The position numbers were made by a program, and so were the translations under genes. This document shows positions 10,066-22,800 of a stretch of DNA of 64,000 nucleotides, piece by piece. The stretch is from assembly GCA_022266195.1 (NCBI GenBank), contig WHVY01000005.1, positions 2,356,001 through 2,420,000 of the forward strand. Reading direction: 5' to 3'. How positions within the stretch are numbered: position 1 is the first letter of the stretch; each line of letters starts with the position of its first letter. The notes beneath the pieces were generated by a model. The model did no database searches. It was not told the origin of the DNA and saw nothing but the letters and a program-made list of their open reading frames with translations. This DNA comes from Tetranychus cinnabarinus. Taxonomy: Eukaryota; Arthropoda; Arachnida; Trombidiformes; Tetranychidae.

Positions 10066-11081
10066 GATTTCTCATGATTCTGTTGAATCGTTTGTCTAGG
10101 TAAAAATGATAAAAAAAATAAATATATTCAATGGTAAAAAAGATATGCTTGGATCGGGACAAGTTTAGTTTGTTGAGGTTGAAAGGTTATAATATAATGT
10201 ATAATGATGATTATGATGATAATGATGGTGATGTTGATCATATTAAAATGAGTAATGAAAGCAACTTGATACAATTTATGGGTTCATCATCAAAATCTAT
10301 CATGGATTTAGTGATGTAACGAATTTTTTTTTCTCTGAAGGAAAAAAAGAAGCGATAATGATGAAAATGAATTGAATTGAGTGAGAAAATGAGGATCAAA
10401 GTAAAAAGGTGGAAAGTTGATTCAAATTCAAGTTGAAAGGGATCTCCATAATGGTAATGGCATCATCATGATTATTATATTATTGCTCTTGTTGATATTC
10501 TGGAAATTATTGTTCCTTGAGATAAGAATGAACGTTGAATAGACGAAAAGGAGATTGGACAGGTATTTGAGACATTTAATTAAAGATGTCTTCTTGTATC
10601 CTAAATTTGAGGTAAACTTGCTTAATAATAAATGATTTCTCGGTAAGTTGACATCAAATTTTGACTTTAGATCTTGTTTAAAGATCAAGTTTTTTTTGTA
10701 CACAAATGGTTATGACATGAAAAATTGAAAACTATCAAAGTCAAGGAGGAAGAAGTACAGTGATTGTGGAGAAGACAATGAATTGGAATATGAAAGGTAT
10801 GAAGGAATAAAAAGTTTGACTAATTAACAATAGACTATTTCAGTTGATTGAAAGTGGAAGATGAAAGGGGAACCAGTGACAGAGAGTTTGGTCAGGAAGA
10901 ATTAATTCATGATAATGGTTTGAATGGGCCCATTGTTTAGTGACTTGAAATGAAGTGAATTATCAAAGGTAAATTAATGCTGAATGATGATTGTGGGTTA
11001 GTGAAAGGACTAGTTAGTAGAGAGCCTTTGAAAGGGAAATGAGAATGGATGAGAGAAGAGAATTGATAAAATAACAGGAGA

Positions 11082-11150
11082 ATGGTGATGGTGATGGTGG
11101 TGGCGATGTTGATGATAATGATGATCAAGATGATAGTAATGATGATAAAA
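11082..11150. repeat. GAT/GGT trinucleotide-rich low-complexity tract
   Basis: Imperfect runs of GATGGTGATGGTGGTGG followed by GATGATAATGATGAT. Long chance frames on both strands here are explained by the repeat. Confidence 0.8.
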
Positions 11151-11367
11151 ACATGAAGCATGAGCTGAAGATAGTCAGGAGAATAGATGATATTCTGAAA
11201 CTCTGTTAGACTCTTTAAAGATGCTCATGTGGCTGTTGCTTCAATAAAAGTAAACCTTTTCTTCATCTCACCAATTTCTTCCTTTCCTTTTCTTCTTTAT
11301 CATCATTACTTCTTCTTTTTACAATAAACATCCCAATAGATTTTGTTCCATTTACCATATTTCGTTT

Positions 11368-11412
11368 ATAAATATATATATATATGTATCTAATGAATAT
11401 ATATATGTATTT
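11368..11412. repeat. (TA)n microsatellite
   Basis: Two TA runs of about 10-17 nt interrupted by GTATCTAATGA. Confidence 0.85.
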
Positions 11413-12248
11413 TTTCACTTTGCTTTCCTAATCATCAGGTTTTTGATTCATCTAAGGTTTGAGCTTATTTTTCATCCTCAACTTTTTTTTTCTCCTCGAT
11501 TTTCATCCTGATCTTCATCTTCCATTTCTTATCCTCCTCCTTCTTTTCCTTTTATGATTTCCTCTTGATAGCTTATTGTTTTCCTCCTTTTCCTTTGGTT
11601 TTTCTTCTTCTCCATTTTGGTACTTCTCTTTGCTTCTAGTTCACAGTTAAAGTAAAATCAATCCATCAGGAACAATGTTATTTTGTGATTACCCAGAATG
11701 TTGATTTTCTGATTGACTTAATGGAAGAGTTGAGCAGAAATCAATGATTAAACAAGTGAATAACAACGTCAAATCAATTAATTACACTTTCTGACTTCCA
11801 TCATCATCTTTTCAGTCTTGTTACCATTGTTGTCCGTTGAATCCCAAACACATGTTTCAACATGTTGACTAGTACAGAGAAATAACAAAAAAAAACAAGG
11901 AAAGAGTTAAAAACAGTGTAAAAAGTGATATTTTAATGTTAAAGTAATAAAATCAACTTACAACCAATTAAGAGGAAAGTTGTAACAATCGGTGAAACAT
12001 GATTGTTTACACTATTTAATTACCCGCATTATGTTGAACACTTAAATCCACATTAACCAGAGAAACCGAAAGATCAACGCCAGAACACAAATAGGAATAC
12101 ATTAACCAACAGCCAGACAGCAATCAATTGATCATCTAAAATCTTCTGTCTGTTCACCACTTCGTCGGGATTCCATTAAAATAAATTTTACCACAAATTA
12201 ATAAATTAACACTTAATAGTTAAACAGATACCAGAAAAAAACATCAAA

Positions 12249-12893
12249 ATGATTTCAGCAATGCCAGCTGTTGCTGTCCGTCGTGAGCGGGAAAAAAACC
12301 GGCAAGGAAAATTAGTTGGTGATCCTTTTGGTAGAGGTCTCACTTACCTTTCTACAAATCATCATTCGTATCTTCCATCTTCGTATTATCATCATCCTCA
12401 TCATCACCATCAACAACAACATCAACATAATCAAAATTCATCTAATCAACAAGCAGGATCATCAACAACCTCATCAAACCGTCTCAACTCATCTAATAAC
12501 ATTGCCAATGAAGAGAAACATCATCTTCGTTTCCTCATCTATACTTCAGTTGGATGCCTTGTTATTGGATTAATCTCACTACTCATCGGAATTGTTACCT
12601 TTAAATTGGCAACCCAGATAATTGGGATAGTTTTTATTGGACTGGGTGGTTTATTTTGTATCATTAAAATTATACTCAATGGTAAATCAAATTCATCTCC
12701 GGCAACAACCTTGGAATCAAACAATAACCATTTAAATTTAGCCAAAACGTCTTTAACTCAACCCTTGGTTGGTTCAAAGCAACCCAATAAACAAAGTTCA
12801 ATCTCTAGTCATACAAAGTCAACGGTTGAATCTGCTGATTGTTCAAACCCAATGTTATCATCAACAACTGAACAATGTCTGGAGGCAAGTTGA
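12249..12893 (+). CDS. His/Gln/Asn-rich protein with two membrane spans, function unknown
   Basis: An intronless 214-codon frame whose ATG sits in a good context (CAAAATG). Residues 38-62 are His/Gln-rich (HHPHHHHQQQHQHN), followed by a Ser/Asn-rich linker to about residue 88. Two closely spaced hydrophobic segments at about 94-117 and 122-144 form a helical hairpin with a very short loop. The C-terminal 65 residues are Ser/Thr/Asn-rich and probably cytosolic. The layout (disordered N-tail, two-span hairpin, disordered C-tail) resembles small membrane proteins of the PIRT/TMEM kind, but I cannot match a family. The sharp compositional contrast between the membrane hairpin and the tails argues for a real protein. 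Confidence 0.65.
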   Translation: MISAMPAVAVRREREKNRQGKLVGDPFGRGLTYLSTNHHSYLPSSYYHHPHHHHQQQHQHNQNSSNQQAGSSTTSSNRLNSSNNIANEEKHHLRFLIYTSVGCLVIGLISLLIGIVTFKLATQIIGIVFIGLGGLFCIIKIILNGKSNSSPATTLESNNNHLNLAKTSLTQPLVGSKQPNKQSSISSHTKSTVESADCSNPMLSSTTEQCLEAS

Positions 12894-14064
12894 AGATGAT
12901 TTTTTTGTTTATATTTTAAATAACCATCATAAATTCATCAAGTGTTCACTTCACATCATCTTTTTGCCTCGCCATGATCGTCACTGTTCAACAATTAACC
13001 AAAAATGTTTAATACTAAGCCTATCACGTAACTAAATTTCACCCTTTCAGCAACATTCTGTTCAATGTTTTCTTTCCCTGTTATTGTTTACTTTCATCTT
13101 TAAGTTTTTCATATGGAAATTATGTAAACAATTCTGTATTATTTCCTTTATTGTTCAAATTGTTTTGACCAAAATTTAAACAAACTTGCACTTGGTTTGT
13201 TTAATATGGAGCCAAAAATGTTGATCAAAATGATCAACACTAAACTAATGGAGCTACTGATAATGCTGCAAAGATGGTTGGATTAAGTTTATCACGTTGG
13301 ATCCTTCTTTTATTTTGTTGGTTAATTCAGTTGCAAATCTTGGTTAATTAATTACGACTCAATTTTCCATTAACAAAAGTGTATTATAAACTTAAGACTT
13401 GACTTTCTCTGTGCAATTTGGAGAGACCAATTAGGAGGTAATTAGGTTGATTGGTAGTTAAAGCTGCTCTAATTTAATGTGAATCTTCCAATTTATAAAA
13501 ATCTGCAGTTAATACACCTTTGGAAATCTTTGAAAAATTTATATTATAGTTTAATCATGTTGAAACTTTTTTACGATAAGTCTGTAATTATGTTGCAAAA
13601 AATCGCGTTTTTATTTCGCGTTGTATTGTTGTCTGAATCACAACTACAAATTGTCACTCTTCAAGATAATGATGGTCGATAATTATACATTACGTGTTGT
13701 CTTGGATTAATTTGATGATAGCAATGTGTTTCCCATTAATGAAAAACAATCCAGTTGGAAGACATAATTAAATCGTTTTATACGTGATAATGCGAAAAAT
13801 ACTGAAATAACCCTTTCAAACCATCATTTTTCACACGATTTTATATTATGGATTATTAGTATTATGGATATTAACCGATTATCTATAACGATAGCAATTT
13901 TTTCAAAGAGAGCATTTAATGAAATGGAAGAAGCCGATAGTAATTATTGGCAGAGATTTCGATTGAAAATAATTTCTCTCAATATTATGAGCATTTCGAC
14001 AAATTTGTAGAAACTCTTTTAGCGTCATGGGAAGAGATTCAGATTGAGAGATTGGTCAGTTTGC
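12894..14064. other. 3' flank of the membrane-protein gene and intergenic sequence
   Basis: Probably contains the 3' UTRs of two convergent genes (the two-span protein on plus and GST on minus). No separate coding signal is seen. Confidence 0.5.
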
Positions 14065-15706
14065 TTACTCCTCAGGAGGGTTGTGTCGACTACCAAATTT
14101 GGCTCTATCTCCATTAAGAGGCCATTTGATATATTGGTCACTTTTCAAATATTTCTCGATGGTTGGAATAGCTTTGAATGAAGAATGGAAATCTTTCAGA
14201 TTAGGAAATTCATTAAGGCAATTTGGTAAAAGGTAAAGTTGTTGATCAATAAACTCGAAAAGAAGAAAGTCAACGAAAGAGATATTTTCGCCGGTAACAA
14301 ACTTGTTTTCGCCAAGAAATTGAGCCAATGATTTCAATTTTTCAGGGAGTCCTTTGATGTAATCGGGTTTGAGTTTCTCGAAATCAGGATTGTAACACAT
14401 TGAGGAAAAAGAGCTCATCAAATCGGTTAGTTGATAACACAACTGGTCAATTCGTTGTTTCTCACTTTCCGTTTGACCATCCAATTCATATTTTCTGGCA
14501 AGATGTCTGAGAATTGCCTTACTCTGAGTTAATTTAGTGTCTCCGTCAATGTAGTATGGTAAGTTGGGAAATGATAATCCAAGAGAATATTTCTCTTTGT
14601 TCCATTCTTCTCTACTAAAATCCGGAGCTGGTCCATAGTTGTATCGTTTATCTTCATAAACAGCCTCCTTGTAATTCAAAAGAAGTCGAATGGGTTGGGC
14701 CAACTAAAATAGCAACACAAAGAATGAGTAAATGATTGAGTGAGAAGGTCTAATTAAACCAGGTTAAGGAAATGTACAATCGTTTCTCAGGTTAAGTCAT
14801 GCAAGGTCATTTGGCTATGCTCAAATAAATAAAAGAGTCTATTAACCCGAGCAAACAAGAAAATGTTTTCGTTGGAAACAGAACAGTGATTAATGGAATA
14901 GCAAATAGCAAAGGTACCGACATAAAAATCAAATCACAGAAACGAGCAAAATTTTCTAACTTGATGCTAATCTCATCTTGATTTTGAAGTTAATTCATCT
15001 TCTGAGATAATTATCATGAGAAAACTCACCAATACATAACGTCTCAGCTATCAGTTTATCATAACAACACTTTTGAGCTAGCAATTGTAACGTCATTTAA
15101 GTCTATTGACTCAAAAATGTACATCTTTAATGCAACTAGCATAATGAAGAATAAAAAAGGCATTTTATTCTTTTCTTTCTCCTTTTTTAAGCCCATGGCA
15201 ACAAGGAGTTGATACGCTTAAAGAAAGCTTCAACTGTATAAACGTTGGGTTTAAAAGGTATAAGCTGTTCACAAAGAAATCATCTAACAAAGAAAAGTAT
15301 CATTATCAATAAATTAAATAATTTAATAAAGTTACCTAAACAACTGATTTCAAATTTTCTTTGTCACATGGGTTTTATAATAAAAAGAAAAATAAATGGC
15401 AATCTATCGTTGGATGGAAAAAGTTAACTACTAAAGGCTTGCCAATTTAAGGTAATCAATCAGGTTAATAAAATTAGGATAGTGAATACTCAATCAAGAT
15501 AATAAATGAAAAAAAGACAGGGTAATTCAGGTGACAAAAAGAAGAAAAAGAAAGAAAAAGCATGAAAAAAAACTGATGCTGAGAAACAATTTTATAACAA
15601 AGTGATTAGAATGGAAGAAGAAAAGGAAAAGAAATCAAAAAAGACAGTTAATTAATGAAAGATTACTTACGCCTCGAATGTTCCAATAGCCAAGAACAGG
15701 AGCCAT
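14065..15706 (-). CDS. glutathione S-transferase, mu class
   Basis: Two exons: 15671-15706 (MAPVLGYWNIRG, 12 codons) and 14065-14703. They join in phase 0 across a 967-nt intron with GTAAGT donor and TTTTAG acceptor, giving 224 aa, the usual length for the class. The junction restores the mu-class signature GYWNIRG-LAQPIRLLL, with the catalytic Tyr near residue 7. The GSH-site features follow: FPNLPYYIDGDTKLTQSKAI (Pro of the cis-Pro loop and the QS pair binding glutathione), then the all-alpha C-terminal domain with the N-capping box motif FVDFLLFEFID. Mu-class enzymes conjugate glutathione to electrophiles in the cytosol; in mites they include pesticide-detoxifying forms and the group 8 allergens. 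All key residues visible appear intact. Confidence 0.95.
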
Positions 15707-17299
15707 TTCAAATGTTTAATTATAAAACAAATTAGTTGAATACAAAATTATAACAATTGAATAAATTAATAAATTTAATAAATTGAAGTTCAACTGGTTG
15801 AAGTTAACTTTACAATTTGCAGTTTCCGTCAATGCCGTAGACTACAACGGGTGGTTACTAATGGTATAGATAGATGGCGCATGAGATCGCCATTTTAGCT
15901 TGTGGCGCCGTAAAAGCTGACATAATTCCCAAATCTCAATAAACAAAAAACGTTCGTACTAAAAGTAGATGAGTCCACTCTGATTAATGAAAGTTTTCAT
16001 CTTTAATCAGTGACATTTATCTAAAGATAGTAACTCTTTGTATTCAAAAAGGTCTATCAATCAAGAATCGCTCACCAAAGAAATAAGCACTTCTCTAAAA
16101 ATCAAATACAATGTACAATGTGAGTGGAATCGGTGCGACTGATTATAATAATCTGCCCGTCAATTGTGTTTCCATACAAATAGATCAAGTTGCATCTCTT
16201 CCAAATAATGTTGTACAATACAAGTTAAAGTCATCGGAATCAACGTCAGCTTATTTCCTTTTCTTGGTGTTTAACTCATTTAGTTGAGCTCTCAGAAATT
16301 AGATGCACAACCGGAAAAATTTCAATGATTGTAATCTTTTAAATATTTAAATCGTATTTCTGTTAGATTGTCAATTGGTCATGATTTTAGTGCGCTGTGA
16401 GTGTCATTCCGATGCACTGAGATCTGAGTTAGGTTTGCTTTATCAAGATTGCTCAGAAATAAATCTAAATGGCAAGCGAAATTATTTAACTTCAGCCTTT
16501 TTCATGGCATTTGTTTATTATTTTGTAACAGCTTTTAATTCGCGGCTTCAATCATTTCAAATCATCAAGTTTGCTCCATCTATCGTTTATTTTAGAAATT
16601 GATTGAATCGTCTGGCTTTCGAAATTTGTTTCTTTTTAAGTAAAGTTGTTTAGTGTAACAAAAGCTAATCATTTTTATACATGTACATTGTATTTTAATA
16701 CCTGTGATGTTCAATTGTTATCTTTTTCTTTGGGTGAGTTTACGTTTTTATTTACTCAAGGTTATTATTGAATTTGTCATTGCTCTGAAGATATTATAGC
16801 AAATCAAAAAATCATTGTTGTGATCCATGTTGTTGTTGTGAAAAGAGTTGAGTGGAATCATCAAAAAAAGATGTTTAGTAGCGAAACATCATTTCTATTT
16901 CTTCTTTTTACTGGAGCAATTCAAAGAGTTTACTGTGTAGCTGTGTGAGTGTTTATGTTTGTGATATTATACAATACACTTCTCAATTCTCCTTTACTTT
17001 GGAAAGCAATTAAATCTAATGGTTTTTACTCCATTTTTTTCTCATACGTTTTTTTTCTCCCTTCTTTGTTTCGCCTTTCAGGTTGTCAACATTGTTTGAT
17101 CTTTTCACCATCTCAAGGATTCACCTTTTGAACAGTTGAAGACGTAACAACCTCTCTTTTAAAACTATCTTCATCATCAGTAGTAGCTGTTAAACAGCTT
17201 AAATCTCCTTGATTTTTGATCTTTATCCTCTCCTGTATCTTTACAATCGTAATATCTCACTTTTATATCCTGTATCTGATATAATTTATTGCCTTCAAA
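15707..17299. other. intergenic region between divergent GST and orphan 74-aa gene
   Basis: Contains the GST promoter and presumably the 5' UTR of the gene at 17300. A 57-codon frame at about 16111 starts with ATGTACAAT followed by a good donor-like GTGAGT, so it could be a 5' exon, but no matching acceptor was identified. The GC-richer patch near 15830-15930 may be the core of a bidirectional promoter. Confidence 0.4.
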
Positions 17300-17524
17300 A
17301 TGCCTGGTAAACGAAAGTTGAGCCAATTTGAAAGTGAATTACCCTTGAAGGAATTTGATGTCCACCAAGAATCAATCATGGATTTTGTGTCCATCATGTT
17401 GAATCAAGTTGAAAATGTGGTTAGCGGTGCTGTTACATCAAGTGATATCACAAGTAGCTTGGCAACAACACCACATGGACCTTCTGGGGAAATTCAATTG
17501 CCTACAACTGAAACTCCTAGCTGA
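17300..17524 (+). CDS. small orphan protein (74 aa)
   Basis: The ATG lies in a good context (TTCAAAATG) and opens a 74-codon frame. The first 15 residues are basic (MPGKRKLSQFESE), residues 20-45 form a likely amphipathic helix (EFDVHQESIMDFVSIMLNQ), and the tail is Ser/Thr/Pro-rich. There is no signal peptide or membrane span. AATAAA at 17922-17927 would end a transcript with a roughly 400-nt 3' UTR. I do not recognise a family. Balanced codon use and a clean domain-like first half suggest a genuine small protein, but chance cannot be excluded. Confidence 0.45.
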   Translation: MPGKRKLSQFESELPLKEFDVHQESIMDFVSIMLNQVENVVSGAVTSSDITSSLATTPHGPSGEIQLPTTETPS

Positions 17525-17552
17525 TTGAATTCATAAATGGTGTTAAAATCAA

Positions 17553-17597
17553 GACGAATCAGACAAATCGGACAAATTGGACAAACCGGACAAATTA
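17553..17597. repeat. 9-bp tandem repeat, five copies
   Basis: Five units of GACAAATCG type (GACGAATCA, GACAAATCG, GACAAATTG, GACAAACCG, GACAAATTA) begin 28 bp after the stop of the 74-aa frame. The period is a multiple of three; in its own frame it would read Asp-Lys-X repeats, in a frame different from that of the upstream CDS. Confidence 0.85.
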
Positions 17598-17921
17598 CGA
17601 GCTTTCATTGACATATTTAACCTATTCTTTATTCATCTACTATACAATATATTTATCCCCATCTAAATTTAATGTCAAACACAATACGATGACAAATATG
17701 AATGAAAAATTGTGTCAACCTAATAATTTTGATCGATTTGTTCATATCGATCTAGCTGAAATACCATGTGATACACGACAAATGAGTGAGATAAGAAAAA
17801 CAATTCCATTCAACATGTCAGCATTATTTTCTTTTTGTCATTGACTTGGAAAATTCTGATTAATACATGCATTTTGTACTTTAACTGCATTAGGTATTGA
17901 CCATGGAATCACATTGTAATC

Positions 17922-17927
17922 AATAAA
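17922..17927 (+). terminator. poly(A) signal after the 74-aa gene
   Basis: AATAAA on the plus strand about 400 nt past the stop at 17524. Confidence 0.35.
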
Positions 17928-18641
17928 TATTAATTTCCTAGCAAATGAAAAAACCAAAGCTGCTGACAGTTTGTGACGCTCATTCAATTATCAACTTTCG
18001 CTGTAACTAACGCTCGTGATAAAAATTGAAAGTTTAAGTCAAAAAAATTACTAATACAAATTACGGATAATATGAACTGATTCCCAAGTTTTTCTTCCGT
18101 AATGATTGTGACAAGGAAAAGTTTCAATTAAGCCTGAGGTTTGAATCCATCTAAAATGAATAATGTGAATGTATCTCAAAGCTATTTGAATTTTAATTTA
18201 GAATCATTTGTCCCATCTTGAAAGTGAAAGCAAAACAAAATGCTTGCTAAATTTACTAAATCAATCTTTTCTCAAATGAATTTGCGCTGAAAATATATTG
18301 CTACAAACAATTGGGAGCAACTTAAAAACATTACTGATTAACCTCATTTTTCTCGGTCAATCCTGTTTAAAAAGCATTAACAATTAATTGTAATGCAATC
18401 CAAATCAAGGTTAATCGAGAATTGATTTAGTACAAATCAACACCAGTGACTATTCAAAAAAAATTCATTCATTAAACTAGATTGATAGCTGATTGATTTG
18501 ATCGGATCAAGGTACATTTTAGCAAGCACAGTTTATGTTACATTATTAAATAAGTTATGGTCTCCAAAAATCTACTTTTTATATTTATTGACTCATTTTT
18601 TTGGAAATATATTCAACTGTGAGGATAATTTTGTTTAATTA

Positions 18642-18675
18642 TTAGGTTGACCAGAAAGTCTTGCTCGAAAAAGTT
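18642..18675 (+). mobile_element. mariner-like terminal inverted repeat (solo end)
   Basis: TTAGGTTGACCAGAAAGTC directly follows a TA dinucleotide (18640-18641). This matches the form of mariner (Tc1-mariner superfamily) termini, which start TTAGGTTG and integrate at TA. I did not find a matching inverted end or a transposase frame within the next few hundred bases, so this is probably a truncated copy or a deletion derivative. Confidence 0.5.
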
Positions 18676-18771
18676 AGCTCATGAACCGATGGCCGATAAA
18701 AATCAAGTTATTATTAATATTAATATTTTGATTACATATTTTGTAGATGTGTAAATATAGTTAGTAGAGGA

Positions 18772-18801
18772 AGTCGGACCTTCATAGAAAACTGTCCGAC
18801 T
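18772..18801. repeat. perfect 8-bp hairpin
   Basis: AGTCGGAC (18772-18779) and GTCCGACT (18794-18801) are perfect reverse complements around a 14-nt loop. It lies about 100 bp inside the mariner-like end and may belong to that element. Confidence 0.6.
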
Positions 18802-19882
18802 AGAATTTATTATCGGTATGTGCAGAGGAAAGAAATTTAAAATTAATACTGAAACTGAAAGCCATTTTATTGGATATGGTTACATAGTAATCGGTATTTA
18901 AAATCACTAAATCACTTTAATTAAACCGTTAGATGAATCCCATGAAACTATTATTAACTGTGTCTGTAGTTTAATATTACTCCACTAGATGTCACTTTCT
19001 GTTGTGAAATGAAATGAAATTGTTTATCATTAAAAAAATTACTCCAAGCATTGGACATGGAAAATGTGGTGAAATTGGAAAGATGTTAAATCCAAAGTAT
19101 ATATAAATCTTTTTCTTTATCAATGAAAAAAGTCTCTCAGCTGTAATATCCTTCAACATCTTATTCCCATTGAAAAGAAGCGTCACATTTGATTCACCTT
19201 TGCTCTCAAATTCATCTCAATTTCCATCAATATCGTCCTTTGATGATGAGATCTTAATCCTTTTTTATTCTTACCCTTTCACCTTTTAACCACAACCTCC
19301 TAGTCTAAGCTTTTATTCAAGTTATATAATTAATTTGAAGTCGTTCCTTCTATTTATCAAAACCAATGGAAGTAAAATGAATTGATCAAAAACAACAAAA
19401 CTTCAAGCCAAGTGATAATGTTAACCTCAATGTGAACATGAAAACCAGAAAAGTGCTTTTATAGTCTAACCATTTGGTTTTTGTTTAATATTCCAGTTGT
19501 TTATATTTCTATTGGTCTACTTATTATCGACTTGATGATTACCAACTGACTCAATCTCATCATTTTTGTGCTACAAAACCAACTCTCATTGTTATTAATC
19601 TGGAAAAGGGAATTTTGGGTTAAAAGGGAATAAAAAGTGTCTTTACAATGTCAATCTATTTTCATATTGGGACACTTTTCACTTCTCTTATTTAATCCAA
19701 TTTTTCCCTTCAATATACACAAATTTATTGATTACAATTTTGTCTTTATTCAATCTTCCCATCTAATATTACCGTAACAAACAAATCAATTTATAAGTTT
19801 ACAAGGAAAGAGTCCATCAAGTGAACAACCAAAAGTAATAACATCAAAAATCTCATCTCTAATTGAATGAGCAATACTAATC

Positions 19883-22800
19883 ATGACTATAACCTATTCA
19901 CTATCCGTTGCAAATGCTCGTCTTACTGGTTTCAGTCGATTACTGTTGAGATGGAAAGGTTCAATTTATAAGCTTCTCTATCGTGAAATAGCAATATTTT
20001 GTGCTGCCTACTATGGACTCAGCGGTACTTATCGATATCTACTTTCTGATTCCCAGCGAACGTAAGTTTAAAATGATTTTACACAATCAATATTTCCCAC
20101 CATTTTTCATTTCACTCTTTAGCTTTCAGTTTCAATTGCATTTTCTGGAAAACTTATTCAACAATCATTCTCTATCAAAAACAATTCTTCATGTGATTTC
20201 TATTCCTCAATAATTCCTTTAGATACATTGGATATCTTAAAATATGAAACTGTTAGTTTAGCAACACATATTGATTTTTTTACGAGACTTTGTTTTGGTT
20301 TTTCAAATCATGTGTCTCAAGGATTGTATTGTATTTCCTTAAATGGCGTTGAATGACTTTTAATTATGTGTTTACTATTTTATTTCCACTATTTAATAAA
20401 TTGTTTTTGCTTTTTTCTACAGACTTTTTGAAAAATTATCTTTATATTGTGAAGCTTTTACACATTACATTCCACTTTCATTTGTCCTGGGTTTTTATGT
20501 TACTTTGGTTGTTGGACGCTGGTGGCAGCAATATATGCAAATACCCTGGCCTGATAAGTGAGTTGACTTAGTTTCTGTAATTAAACGAAATTCGAGCATT
20601 CCGATTCAATCTTCACCCCTGCCTGATGAATGTTTGATGAAACTTCATAAATATTGCACAAACTTACATGTTAGATGTAACCTGATCCTGTTTGCTTCAT
20701 CAAAGTCTTAATATTTTTCGTTTTATTGTACAAATTTCTAACATTCATTTATTATCTCTCCTTAGAAGCTTGATGCTGATCGCAGGCCACATCCATGGGA
20801 CAGATGAAAGAGGTCGAATGATAAGACGAACCTTAGCTCGCTACTTATTACTAATGCAAGTGTTTACCTGTCAGGCTGTTTCGATTGCCATTTTCAAGCG
20901 ATTCCCAACTCTTGATCACATTGAAGATGCTGGATTCATTACACCAGAAGAGCGTGAAGCTTACGAACGAGTTCCAAGTGATCATGGTAAATGGTGGGTT
21001 CCAGCTCAATGGTTTTCAACATTGGCCATTAAAGCACGTAAAGAAGGTCGCATAAAACATGACATTTTCCTGTATCAAATATTAGAGGTGAGCTAAATAC
21101 TTTCACCTTTATTCATTATCCTATTACCTTTCATCCTAAACCTTTTACCTTAACCATATTGCCAGTCTTATCAATTACGTTAATCAATGTAGACACTCAA
21201 ATGGTTTTTATAATAAAATTACTAATGATGCTGATCAAAATACAATTTCCTAAGATCACATGTACATAAATATATTATCTATGAAATTATGTAGGGAAAC
21301 ATTATCTCAACCTTTTCTTTTTGTTCCCTAACTTTCTTGCTTTCCCTCTCTTTCTCTCTTCCATCTCTAATATCACATTTCCTTTGCCTACTACCATGAT
21401 ATATTGATCACTTCATTCTGAGCCATTCTTGTTTCAACCAGTAAAATTCAGTTGATACCAAGCCTACAATTTGTTTTGCTTTTCAATTTTCTAGTCTTTC
21501 ATTACACCACCAAAGCCACCAAGTTTTTAATAAAATGTTACCAACTTTACATCGTTTCTGTTTACATTGAGCCAACAATGAAAACTGATTTATCTTAATT
21601 ATTGTTTACAATCACTAAACCATTAAATCATTTCCTATTGAATTTTATTCACCTTATGACCAAATCATTTTTCCTGGCGCTTTTTTAATCATTTCTAATG
21701 TTTCCAAACCTTTTCAAGTTGAATCCATCTACTAGAATCATTATAACATCTAACCTGAAATGATTATTTATAGAGATTTCAGGTTAACTCCCATGATAGT
21801 TTACTGATTCTAATACTTTGTTAGTTTCAACATTTACAGATCAGCTGACATTTAAGTAGATAATCAATAGAAATATGTTGTAAATGTTAGAAAGTGTTAA
21901 TAATAGATTGACCTGGACAATAATATCAAGTTGCTTTTTTCAGCATGATAAACTAACATCTTGCGTTTACCTTTGTTCAATTGAAATTAATCACAATGGG
22001 AAGTTTTACTCAAGTAATGCATTTGATTTTTTGTTCAACATTTTTTGATAGAATCAAGCTTTCTATTATTATTGAATTCAATCAAGATTGCCTTTGATGC
22101 ATTGCTTTGATTTAGAAACAAATAATCCAATGGTTTGTTATTGATGATTTTATTTAGTTGATTTAGTCCTCAGATAGGCTTTTATTAGTTTATCATTCAA
22201 CTTTGACATTTAGTTCATATTTGAACAGGTTAAAGATGAACTTTCCCTTGTCTCTTACTGATGAAACAATCAGATTTTTATTGAAAATTTCATTATACTT
22301 TCATCAACGATAAGATTACTACAATTATTATAATTTATTTTGTTGCTATTTAAATGTCACTCATTTTCAACAATTTAAACTGTAAAGATCAGATTAAATG
22401 CTGTTAATGAATAAAATATTGTAATATTGTTAAACTTTCATGTATTTTCATGAGCTTAATCAATCAGTTGAATGATTTATTTACTATTAATAGGTTCTTA
22501 TTTTTCGTGATCATCTTTTCTTCATCATTATTCAATAAAACTTAGGTTGTTATTTACCGGTGTTATCAACGTGACTTGATTTGTATTTATTAGATTTTTG
22601 CTTTCTGATTTAATATAATCTCTGATTTGTTGAGTTTGTGCATACTCAAAATCAAGAATTAGTGATTTATCGTTAAATAATTTGAAGTAAGTGTCAATTT
22701 ATGCAACAAACTGTTTGGTTAAATGTATTTTGATGACAATCTAAAGCTATCCAAAACGATTAAGGATTTAGTGTTAAATGTTAAAAGGCTATAATATTAA

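Larger units (their letters stand above)
5350..12248. other. 6.9-kb stretch without supported genes
   Basis: Many short frames exist on both strands, but none shows a recognisable domain, consistent codon choice or paired splice sites. The stretch from about 8.2 to 11.2 kb is rich in CATCAT/GATGAT triplets, which create His/Ile/Met/Asp-rich chance frames. The part next to 12.2 kb probably includes the promoter and 5' UTR of the His-rich membrane protein. Confidence 0.5.
17928..19882. other. intergenic, with mariner-like end and bestrophin upstream region
   Basis: No coding exon was recognised. It contains the mariner-like terminal sequence and the hairpin listed separately. The last few hundred bases before 19883 are presumably the promoter and leader of the bestrophin gene. 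Confidence 0.5.

Noticed and set aside
10428..11161. Ile/Asn-rich minus-strand frames
   Set aside because: Produced by GAT/AAT triplet tracts; the composition (runs of Ile and Asn) is that of translated microsatellite.
16111..16287. 57-codon frame beginning MYNVSGIGATDY
   Set aside because: The ATG is followed within nine bases by a strong GTGAGT donor and no similarity was found; too uncertain to call as coding.
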